Below, piece by piece: positions 34,690 through 43,769 of a DNA stretch of 64,000 nucleotides. Numbering within the stretch: the stretch's first letter is position 1; each line of letters opens with the position of its first letter. A program made the translations under genes and the position numbers. This DNA comes from Ligula intestinalis (lineage: Eukaryota > Platyhelminthes > Cestoda > Diphyllobothriidea > Diphyllobothriidae): positions 43,683,462 to 43,747,461 of the forward strand of contig JAYGXS010000004.1 in the NCBI GenBank assembly GCA_036362985.1, read 5' to 3'. The notes below the pieces were generated by a model, which searched no databases, was not told where the DNA came from, and was given only the letters and a program-made list of their open reading frames with translations.

Positions 34690-34984
34690 ACTCAACAGCA
34701 TTCAGAAGAGTAATTGGCGAGTATTTGGAGCATAAACAACTCTGTTCTGGCGCACATGGTTGAATCCCAGCGAAGCTGTCCGGGTGAGCTGTACGCTCCC
34801 ACAAAACTATCCAAAGGCCCTTGGTCAGCGCTTGCTAGCTACAGCAGAAGCGACTGATATCAGGCTGATGAAACCGGCGTTGTGTGCACAAAAGAACCTC
34901 TTAAAACCTCCGCGTCTGGCGCGATTCACGTCAGCAGTTGTTTCACAGATGACAGCGTTTTTTGAACAGTGGGATTCGGTATGA
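34690..34984 (+). pseudogene. PLE C-terminal fragment
   Basis: QRLLATAEATDIRLMKPAL, then CAQKNLLKPPRLARF, ending FFEQWDSV. This is the same block as in the minus-strand PLE fragment at 11.5 kb and represents the C-terminus after the GIY-YIG domain. Upstream to 34,690 it fades into unreadable frames. Confidence 0.6.
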
Positions 34985-35123
34985 ACCGCAGTTAACGTCG
35001 ATTTACGAGTCACAGAAAGCGGCCGATGACAAGTTTACATGAAAAACTATAAGCTTGCATTACTTCGAATTGTTGTCAATCATTAAATTTATCAAAGGAT
35101 CTTCACAGTTCAGAGGACGATTA

Positions 35124-35250
35124 TCAGAAGAGGAGGATGCGATCACTGAAACAAGGGTTTTATTTTCCTGACGGTTTAGATTCCTTCGGGAATCCGGAAC
35201 GTCAGGAAAATAAAACCCTTGTTTCAGTGATCGCATCTTCTTCTTCTGAA
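35124..35250. repeat. Perfect hairpin of two PLE tails with a TTCG loop
   Basis: 35,139-35,173 and 35,200-35,234 are perfect 35-bp inverted copies; the pairing continues with two mismatches to 35,124 and 35,250. The centre holds a second stem GATTCC-TTCG-GGAATC (35,179-35,194), whose C(TTCG)G loop is very stable in RNA. The right arm has AATAAAA and the TTCTTCTTCTGAACTGCTTC word of PLE tails. Confidence 0.8.
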
Positions 35251-35744
35251 CTGCTTCCTGGAACTCACATACTCTCCTCTATTTGCAAAGACGATTATCA
35301 TTAATAATGAGAGCTCTACACAGTACTGTTTGCTTGCTGTGTAAAATGGAGTTGTTTTGAGTTTTTTTGGTTGGACAGACTAATTCATGCATGAAGTTAG
35401 AACTATATTAACGTTAAAACGTACCATGAATGGGACAAGCTGAAAAGTTCAAAAAACTATTGAAGAATGTTGTCATTGTTAGATGCAAGATTTACAATAA
35501 AACGGCGTGGTTAATAGAAAAAGTAGACGAAGGCAAGAATTTCTATTTGGGAATGACATTCGGCCTGTAGGAGAGATTATTAGAATACCAATCTGATTTT
35601 GAAGATTTGCTATGTGAGTTTTCTATAATGGAAGGGCAGAAACTTAAAAACCCACAATACAAAATCTTAAAGAAGCAAAATTATCAAAAAACACTAATGG
35701 TATCACTAATTCAACAAGTAATTAAGATGCAATTTTGCACTTAC

Positions 35745-35774
35745 CATGCGAGGAGCTTCGTTCCGCTGACCTCA
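35745..35774 (-). CDS. Candidate micro-exon, array copy 1 (30 nt)
   Basis: Acceptor TCATTATAG, donor CATG|GTAAGTGC. Reads RSAERSSSH in the shared phase. It lacks the 9 nt that copies 2 and 3 have. Confidence 0.55.
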
Positions 35775-35921
35775 CTATAATGACACATGATGTAAATTTA
35801 TTAATTTGCTTTGGAGTGCAAGTCAAAATGTCTTCCTGGAAATTGCAAATTAGACATGCCTTCAAAAAAAGCCATTGGTATCAGTAATTCAACAAGTAAT
35901 TATGAGGGATTTTGGGCTCAC

Positions 35922-35960
35922 CATGCTTCCTGCGCGAAGAGCTTCGTTCTGATGACCTAC
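35922..35960 (-). CDS. Candidate micro-exon, array copy 2 (39 nt)
   Basis: Acceptor GTATCATTAAAG, donor CATG|GTGAGC. Reads RSSERSSSRRKH in the shared phase. Confidence 0.55.
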
Positions 35961-36103
35961 CTTTAATGATACATGACGTAAAGGATGACGTAAAGTATGG
36001 AAAATCGAAAATATTTCCGAAAATTATAAATTCATCAAGCCTTCAATAAAACGCCATTTTTATCACTAATTCGACAAATAATTAATAGGAATTTTGCGCT
36101 TAC

Positions 36104-36142
36104 CACGATAACTGCACGAAGCGCTTTGTTCTGATGACCTAC
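36104..36142 (-). CDS. Candidate micro-exon, array copy 3 (39 nt)
   Basis: Acceptor GTATCCTTAAAG, donor CGTG|GTAAGC. Reads RSSEQSASCSYR in the shared phase. Confidence 0.55.
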
Positions 36143-36288
36143 CTTTAAGGATACATGGCGTAAAGTTATTTATTTGTTAGGGATGGCAAATCAAAACTAT
36201 TTCCGAAAATTATGAATTCATCGGGCCTTCAAACACGCCCTTGGTATCACTTAATCAGCAAATAATTAAAAGGAAATTTTGCGCTTAC

Positions 36289-36318
36289 CGCGCGAAGAGC
36301 TTTGTCCTTCTGACCTAC
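36289..36318 (-). CDS. Candidate micro-exon, array copy 4 (30 nt)
   Basis: Acceptor TAACATTCAAG, donor CGCG|GTAAGC. Reads RSEGQSSSR in the shared phase. Confidence 0.55.
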
Positions 36319-37149
36319 CTTGAATGTTACATGATATCAAAGGGTGTTTATTTGTTTGGCATAGCAAACCAAAATCACTTCCGAAAATTATAAATTAGTT
36401 ATGCCTTCTCTAAGTTATGTTGTGACGCGAAGAAAGAAAGGGGTAACATAAGGCAATATAAGTTGTTGATGAACAATTTTAAATCACTGTCTGGGTGGTA
36501 ATCATCGCAGCCAAATCCGAGACGTATGTACCTTTTTTATATAATTTTAGCACACGATTAACTCTTACTGATGCCAGAGCCTTCGGCCATGATAAACGGT
36601 AGGCTAAGCACATCTCAGTGCCTAACCACCGGTCACTCCGTCAAAAATAACGTTCACCTGACACTTAAAATTTTAGAATGTTCATCTCTTTCATTAACTT
36701 AACCAATATAACATCCCAGTCACATGTAAAGCGTCTCCGTTTTTATTGACGTTTACATTTTACAATATAGCAAGACTGCCTGATGAAATGGTAATCTCAG
36801 AGCATACCAAAAAACTTGAACTGTCTAAGTCAGAATGTATTTCCTTACATGAATGCCTCCCCGAAGAAAGAGCCAGAATCTTCTTCAGGCATTGGTTGGT
36901 GACAGCAAGCCTTTAGTTGACTGTGAATATCCCACACCACTTAATAGATGTGCTTTTAAACATCGTGCCAGTAAAATATGCTTCGATTTTTTACGACCAC
37001 AGGTCAGAACGAACAAATCCATGAATGCATTTTGGAGAAAAATATGGTTTTTCAAAAAATCTTAACTAAGCTCCGTTATAAAATACGTTGCCTTTTCAAC
37101 AGGGAAGGTGACCCGCAGCAATATTAAAGACTAGTGATCAAATACTTAC

Positions 37150-37191
37150 TGCGCACGGGTTTTTTGCACACTTTCACTTCCATCAGTTCAT
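37150..37191 (-). CDS. Candidate micro-exon, 42 nt
   Basis: Strong acceptor TATTTTTCTAACCGCAG and strong donor CGCA|GTAAGTATT. Reads ELMEVKVCKKPVR in the shared phase. It begins ATGAACT like the 39.0-kb exon, so the two may be old duplicates. Confidence 0.6.
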
Positions 37192-37651
37192 CTGCGGTTA
37201 GAAAAATACAGTGTTATGAAACGTGACCTTAAGCTTCTAGCTTGAGACGACATGCGTATGTTTTGTGTTGTTTTGACAACGGCCGGCTACAGTGTACGTG
37301 GCCTGACTAAATGCCACTTTGTTGCCAACAGAGTCGCTTGCAGGCCTGTTCTGGCAATCTTTCTCAGGTTTCTTCCCCGCAATGTTGGTTTCAAAACCGA
37401 ATAGCAGATGTTCGTGGGGGAGACGTTTGTGACAGGCCATGTTTTTGCCTTCAAAAGAACCGAAGAACCACCACAGGCATGGCCTAACCTAAAATATTCT
37501 CTGGAATATGGATGAAGGTAGCATACCTATACTGAGGCCTTACAAGTGGACTATTCCTTTCTTACAATTTAGCTAAGGCTTGGTAAAGTAGGCTGGTGAT
37601 GGCTACCAGTTTTCTGAGATTATTTAAAACACTATGTAATAAATACTTTCC

Positions 37652-37728
37652 CTTCTTCTTCTTCTTCTTCTTCTTCTTCTTCTTCTTCTTCTTCTTCTTC
37701 TTCTTCTTCTTCTTCTTCTTCTTCTTCT
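37652..37728. repeat. (CTT)n microsatellite, ~77 bp
   Basis: About 26 uninterrupted TTC/CTT units. Unlike the poly-Ser tracts it is a pure trinucleotide repeat, so the poly-Lys frame on the minus strand is not evidence of a gene. Confidence 0.95.
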
Positions 37729-38503
37729 CATTATAATCTGCATACTTAATAAAAGTGCGTTGTCTGTCTGTCATGTGTGTCTTCGTCATCATTGGTCGAA
37801 CGGGTCACCTCGAAAAGCCTTCTGCGCCTTCGACGCGCATGTGGCACTGGCATGCGCGTGTGTGTTTCTCTACTGTCTGACTGCTTTCATTGTTTGGGCG
37901 TCTCATTCTTCCGTGCGCGTGAGGATTCAGCGATCATGTCGCTGTCGCCCCGAATGACACCCGACGTGACAGGCGGATGTGAATACGCCACGGGGGGTGG
38001 GCGGGGGTGGGGAAGGGGTCGTCGCTAATGCCGCTAATGCAGCAAGGGCTATAACGGTGTTTGCACAGCTGTCTCATGCTCACTGACTTAAACCCCTTGA
38101 ACTACTATCACTTGGACCCCCCATTTGCTTACGCGTAGGTTGTCGCGGGCTAGCTCTTAGATTAGATTGATTACATGGTTGAAAGTCGACACAGTTGACT
38201 TTCAAAATCGACTAGCAAATGCATTTGAAAAACCCAAACCAATTTTTGGTCGCTTTGTTTGTAGGTTAGGTATGTATGTACTTATTATCGGCAGTGTAAT
38301 GTACATTAAACACCACCATATGACAGTTACGTGTTTCGGGGTAAAGAGTTCCACGGACCAATGATGCGTTTATTTAATTTCCAAACTTACGATGTGACAT
38401 TGATTTCTCGGTACTCATGGTTGCTATGAAAATTGAAGAACAAAATGAATTTAATAAATGTTGACATTATTTATGCCTAAGATTGCGTGAAAAGGGAACT
38501 TAC
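37729..38503. other. No gene recognised
   Basis: GC-richer to 38,040, then AT-rich. A weak 21-nt minus-strand candidate exon (about 38,128-38,148, donor ACGC|GTAAGCAAA, reading SPRQPT) fits the MEG phase but has a poor acceptor. Confidence 0.3.
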
Positions 38504-38533
38504 CTTCAGTGAATTTAATATCACCTTGATACT
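38504..38533 (-). CDS. Candidate micro-exon, 30 nt
   Basis: Strong acceptor GCAATCTTTTAG and donor GAAG|GTAAGTTCC. Reads YQGDIKFTE in the shared phase. Confidence 0.6.
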
Positions 38534-39008
38534 CTAAAAGATTGCACAGCAAAGTGTTTAGGTTCTGCTTAAAATCATGGTGTCCATGAAATTTGGCATT
38601 TAAAAAAGTAAGGTAAATCCACCTTGTTTCCAAATGTTTTGCATTTCTTTATGTTATCGATTTCTGTATTAAGAAACTGGTTCTAACTTAATGTTAGAAA
38701 ACCCGGAGGTCGTCAGTGTTACTGGAATTTAACGCCTCATTTTAAGGTCACCATCCAAATAAGTGAAGATTCCGGTTGCCACACATGTTGAATACAGGAA
38801 GCGGATCGTTTTAATTTTTTTGGGGGAAATGACGAGATCCTGTGCAGGTTTTAATTTTACTGACGTTTTTCTCCTTAAGTATGCAATCAGCATGGCAGCG
38901 TACTGCATATAAAGTGACTGTGATCGTTAGAAAAATGACACATCAGACAAATTTAATTAAGGCTTAAGAATCAAACGTTTGAATAAGTAAACACAGGCAA
39001 GGACTTAC

Positions 39009-39044
39009 GTCGCGTCTTGTGCGGCTTCTGCTTGATGAGTTCAT
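39009..39044 (-). CDS. Candidate micro-exon, 36 nt
   Basis: Strong acceptor CATTGTAACTTTTAG and donor CGAC|GTAAGTCC. Reads ELIKQKPHKTR in the shared phase. Confidence 0.6.
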
Positions 39045-40289
39045 CTAAAAGTTACAATGCACTTAGGTGAAGATTGGTAACAGACTAGCGTTTTCTTATA
39101 ATAACATCAAGTTGACTCGGCGGAAGTAGCTAATTAACTGAGAATTCTGTAAACCAGTATATACGGAATGCAGGGTGGCACTCAGATATTCGACTTGAAA
39201 TGAGATGTAGCATGAACGGCTCACCCCAGAACTTGCATTAGGACAAAATATAAAAAAAGGTAAGAAGTTTTGTCTACCAAGATAAAGTAATGTGTGGATA
39301 TTCAATTTTGTCAGCCAGTGATACCGTTACGCAAGGCCGCACATTCGAGATCCAAAGCCCGACAGTTGAAAATTTTAAAAATACTGTCAAAACCAATATC
39401 TATGAAACGACAGAATCCCAATAAGTACCATACAGTGAGCCCTACTTTCTTCCCTTTCCTTAATTTTATAATCGAGTACACCACTTTGTTACTTATTTGT
39501 TTCACTAAGTACTGCAATATTTTATACTTAAATGCACAAATTCTGCACCGGATATCCAGCTAGGTTGATGCAGGGATCACGCATTTTCTTTGTATTCAAC
39601 TAAATCTGTGTTCAAATACCGGATGTCCAGGCCCGCACTAGGATGATAATTCAAGTTAGCCTGCCTTAGTCAGTATAAAACTCTCACTGGGTGAGTGCTA
39701 CTAACTATGCGACCCCATGCATAGACTGTAAACACCCCTTTTCTGGTAGTGTGCAGTCAGGATAGATGAGTGCACTCCCCATGTCGTTGGACGAGATGCG
39801 AGCATGCTCATGGAGTAGTGAGGACAGTACTGGATGGTGAACTGAGCGGGTGTTTGAATCTCGAGTGTGCAGCTAGGGGTTGGGGGAGTAGAATCGGACG
39901 GCAGCAAAAATGTCGCAAGAAGCCATTCTATTCTTTTTCGCTCTTTGTCGGGGAAATGTTCACTTTGCTCATTCGTTCGCAATGCAATCGTTTGAAATAT
40001 CTCAAGTGAACTAACAATCCGATGTAGTATCCTTCCTTCGTGATGTAGTATCCTTTATTCGTGATGCAGTATCCTTCAGTATTGATGAAGAATCCTTTCG
40101 CGGGAGGAAGAAATCATCTACAACGAGACAAATTATTAGACTAGAAAAGAAAAATAGTCTTGGGTTTTTGTTTCTAATCTTTTGAGAATTATTACGCCGG
40201 TGAGGCTAATAAAGTAGAGTTTGGTAGTTCACAGAACTGTCGGCATATTCAGAAGATTAAATTTTTGTTACACATCAATTCTAGAGAAC
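39045..40289. other. No gene recognised
   Basis: AT-rich. A short direct repeat GATGTAGTATCCTT / GATGCAGTATCCTT recurs three times near 40,020-40,075. Otherwise nothing. Confidence 0.3.
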
Positions 40290-40540
40290 AGTACAACGCC
40301 CGATATTGAAAATCAAATAACCATGAATAATATAAACCGAAAGGGAATGCGCCGATAGGCTTAACCTTTACGGACAGCATTGTCAACAAAGAAAAGAACG
40401 AAATGGCTATTTCTAGCTTATTAGTCATCACCATCCAGTCATACCCAACCCTAAGTGGTGCAACATCCAAGGCCTGAACTCACGCCCTTTTCGAGCAAAG
40501 GCTAATGCTATCACTTCTGAGCCACGAGCTCGTTCACTTG
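40290..40540 (-). repeat. tRNA-derived SINE
   Basis: Minus-strand head GAGCTCGTGGCTCAGAAGTG (A box) and GGCGTGAGTTCAGGCC (B-box region), then the body TGATGACTAATAAGCTAGAA shared with the 27.3-kb copy. Confidence 0.65.
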
Positions 40541-40833
40541 TCTTGCGTTGACTTGCCTTTAGTTACTACGTGAAACATCAGACTATTTCGATCCAGAGGC
40601 TGTTTGAGTGGAAGATTAACCTGTTGTGTAATGCACATCAATTTACTAAAACAACATCATAGAAGAGGTCTGGCGCGAACACATCATCTCTTCGTTCTAC
40701 GAAGACAAGTAAGTTCAAAGAGGCAAAACAAGGGAATGTCTGACAGTCGGAGCATTATTTCACTTCGTTCGATATTTTGGACTTTCCAAACTTGAGGCAT
40801 ATGTTCTCATCCCAGGTGAGTGTATAGAAGGTA

Positions 40834-41300
40834 ATGGCGTTTCGATCACCGGAATTGGAAGCGAGCGGACGCATTGCTGCGGGACTAGGCGTTGGAATTG
40901 CACATGGCCCCAAGGCTGCCACGGGTAGCCGGTTCGTGAGAATAAAAGACCGACTAAATCCCAGTAAGTCGTCTGGCGAAGTGTATCGCATACCATGTCT
41001 AAACTGTCCCCGAAATTACATAGGTCAAACTGGATGCATGCTTGAGTCGCAAGTACACGAACATAAGCTGGCTGTTCGACGGAGTGAAGTATTATCGCAT
41101 GTGGCTGCCCCCAACCTATGAGATGGGCCACGATTGTAACTTCGTAGCCGCGAGGATAATTGCCCCAACAGGCAACAGGACAGGACGAGACCTAACTGAA
41201 GCCTGGGCCTTGGATGCATTAAGCTGGCGCCCGCATACATCACCCTCCGCAGCCATATCCGCAAGGCCGATACTTGTGATTAATGTGTTCGCTCCCCCTG
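40834..41300 (+). pseudogene. PLE GIY-YIG endonuclease fragment
   Basis: The plus strand reads RIKDRLNPSKSSGEVYRIPC, then LNCPRNYIGQTGCML with the conserved Tyr-Ile-Gly, a region like RRSEVLSHVA, and after a frameshift EMGHDCNFVAARIIA and EAWALDALS, all typical of PLE C-terminal endonucleases. The reverse transcriptase is missing and the frame breaks at least once. Confidence 0.75.
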
Positions 41301-41445
41301 CCCCTCATAAACGTTGAGTGTCTTCTGCCCCCCCTCCCCCCATAACTGCTGCTTGGTTTTCGTTGACACTTTGATCTCACACGATGGACTGCCGCAAGTA
41401 TCCAAAAGCTCAGAAGAATAGAATTATGGTGCTGGTGATCAAAAT

Positions 41446-41560
41446 GTCTTCTTCTTCTTTTTCTTCTTCTTCTTCTACTTCTTCTTCTTCTTCTTCTTCT
41501 TTCTTATTCTTCTTATTCTTCTTCTTCTTCTTCCTCTTCTTCTTCTTCCTCTTCTTCTAT
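41446..41560. repeat. Imperfect (TTC)n microsatellite
   Basis: Low-complexity pyrimidine tract of TTC/TTCC units, about 115 bp. Confidence 0.9.
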
Positions 41561-41649
41561 ACCTCAGACTGTCTCACGAGCATGCCCACAGAGCCAGAGG
41601 CAAGGAAAGGCAGAGCAACGGACAGAGATTTACGGCGCTGATGATTTGC

Positions 41650-43746
41650 AGTTGTCACATCAGCGCAGAAATACCGGCTTGCCGATAAAAGCAAAAACTT
41701 TATTTATATGATGCGGTTGACTCTTCAAAGATTGAATCAATGTAAGAATTATAAAATCCTTCGTCCCTGTGGCTGTGTAAACCCGTACCAACAGCCGTAG
41801 GCTTAAAAGAGCGCTCCATCGCTTCGGTAAAACGCCCTACATTGAATAGGAAGAAATGGCTCCCGAAATAAATTACGCATGCTCGTAGCTAACTGCTGCA
41901 TGCAAGGTTGAGACTATAGGTTCACGTGTCAACGTACATCCCCTGAATGTCAAGAACGGAAGGCAACTATTTACATGTCGTCTCTAATTACTGATAAACC
42001 GGGAACAAAAATATACGCGAAATGCTGATTCGGAGCAAACACGCTTGAAGTAGTTTATTGGGCAGTTACGGTCGATGCAAATACGCCAGGAAACCTGTAA
42101 GCACATTCTACACGCATCTTTTACAACGTTCTAACTTTCTGCTTTCCGGCCAATCAGCGTTAAGATCGACTTAAATATGTGCTCAATCAAAGCGCTCTGA
42201 CAAGTTCCCAGCTCTGACTCGGAGCACGGCTGCCGAAGTCTACCAACTGCTTTTGCAATTATTCTGTACAGACAGCAAAATCCTATCAGCTGGCGTTTAA
42301 ATTCTTATTTTTCTTTACGAGACCGGGCCTGAGAGGCGTAGAGGTAAGGTTTCAAATGGGGTTTAATTGAGTGGCGATGTGGAACTTCTTGCGAGAAATA
42401 AAAAGAAGCTGCCCCAGTTGCGGTTTCGCTATCCAAAGTTTCCTAACAGGTGAAGTTATCCACCTATGTATTGCCAAGGTATTTTTTCTGAGGACTTATT
42501 AGCCACACCGGGAATAATTGGCTAAATCCTGTTGGAGTCAAATTTTTCAACACGTCCAATTCGTGTGCACAAAAAACGCCCTGGCAAAAGACAGGTTCAC
42601 GAAGAATGCAAAAGCTGCAAAAGATGTATGGTTGCCCAGCTATTAAATTATATACCTACTAAGCCAGTTCTATATTCATTCACTCAAATGTACTGCCATT
42701 TCCAAGAAATTGCTTGACTGTTAACCATGCACGTCATAAAATCAAATTCTATTGCCAGTGATGGAAGCTACTGTCTTTACAGCATGTTTCTTCTTCTTCA
42801 CTTAGTGCCAAGAGGGTGACATTTATTCTTTAACATTTTAAACATCCTCGCCAATGAGTCATGGAAATGGGAGACTACGCCTTGTTGGTGTGCTTGCTGT
42901 CCCATTCTGGAATGTTGGGAAAAAGTAAAAAATTCGTCTGTGCTGTCATTGAATTTTCTGTCCGAACTAGAGGGGTCTTCTGGGTGTGCAACACAAACCA
43001 TGCATCCACATTGAAAAAACTTCCAAATGTACTGGGAAGGTGTACTCATTTTGGCCTCGAAAAACATACATATTGGCTCTAAGTCAGACAAATTAAGATC
43101 AGGAAACGTTCTGTCTGGTGAACGATAAACGTTTGAACATTAAAAGGGAACTAATACATTATTTTCGGTTAACCTGCTAATTACTAGTCTCGATTACAAC
43201 TTAACACTTTCGTATTAATTATCCGACTGCTTTACACATATATATATGACAATGATGTTATATCATACTTCCGCATAGATACTAGCTCAAAGCCCAGACA
43301 CGTGTTTCGCCATGTCATGCACCTAATAATTTCCGCGATTATTTCCTTGACATATATATATGTCTTGTCACATTTTTATGCATTTAGTAATATTTTTAAG
43401 GGACAAATTAAATACATAAGCGAGTCTTATTTAAAAGAAATTGTGAAATATGATCAAAATTCTTCCTCCAGCAATGGCAGTCTGACAATGGTGCTTCGTA
43501 AACAATCGATGTAATATTTGTAACCACTTTTTTAAATGCTATAGCTTCACCATTTTTTCATTTTCCCATAGAACGTACATTTGCTGAAATCCTCCTGTCT
43601 CTGACGCGGTTCTTAATGTAAAAAACAAAAGTTCAGTTAACTAGATAGCCAGGATACAGAAAATACTGCTATTAATCTGAAGAAAGTGTGTCCAGATCTT
43701 AAACATATTGCCATATAGCGCATGACGTCATATTTGGCATACTTAC
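41650..43746. other. No gene recognised
   Basis: Mostly AT-rich. The open frames at 42,798-43,091 (minus) and 42,861-43,082 (plus) overlap each other and have no domain I know. In the exon model this is the interval between the first micro-exon and whatever precedes it on other repeats. Confidence 0.3.
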
Positions 43747-43767
43747 CCCTGGAAGCCGATTTCTTTC
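43747..43767 (-). CDS. Candidate micro-exon, 21 nt
   Basis: Strong acceptor CTATTTGTTAATTTCAG and donor AGGG|GTAAGTATG. Reads KKSASR in the shared phase. It is the most upstream micro-exon found. Confidence 0.55.
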
Positions 43768-43769
43768 CT

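Larger units (their letters stand above)
35650..36440. repeat. Four-copy tandem repeat, 178-184-bp period
   Basis: Starts of the shared word TATCA(C/G)T.AATTC are at 35,701, 35,879, 36,061 and 36,245. Each unit also carries CTTCGTTCTGATGACCTACC-like and CCGAAAATTATAAATT-like blocks. On the minus strand every unit contains one micro-exon between an AAG/TAG acceptor and a GTAAGC-like donor, so this is an exon-intron duplication and not plain satellite DNA. Confidence 0.8.
20536..43767 (-). other. Micro-exon gene (MEG)-like locus, model
   Basis: On the minus strand I place ten micro-exons (21-42 nt) and three poly-serine exons (about 81-123 nt) between 43.8 and 20.5 kb. Each is flanked by AG and GT, and most donors are GTAAGY. 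Every length is divisible by three. Each reads with two nucleotides completing a codon and one starting the next, and no junction creates a stop. Strings of short symmetric exons that add or drop peptides by alternative splicing define flatworm MEGs, which usually encode secreted variable proteins. The predicted peptide is basic and serine-rich (RSSERSSSRRKH-like blocks). Introns range from 143 bp to about 5 kb. No first exon for the upstream part and no last exon were found; at least two paralogous units may be mixed in this span. The model rests on sequence reading, and candidate AG-GT pairs of other lengths were discarded on the way. Confidence 0.55.

Noticed and set aside
37562..37792. Poly-lysine protein on the minus strand
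   Set aside because: It is the translation of a pure CTT microsatellite with no codon diversity.
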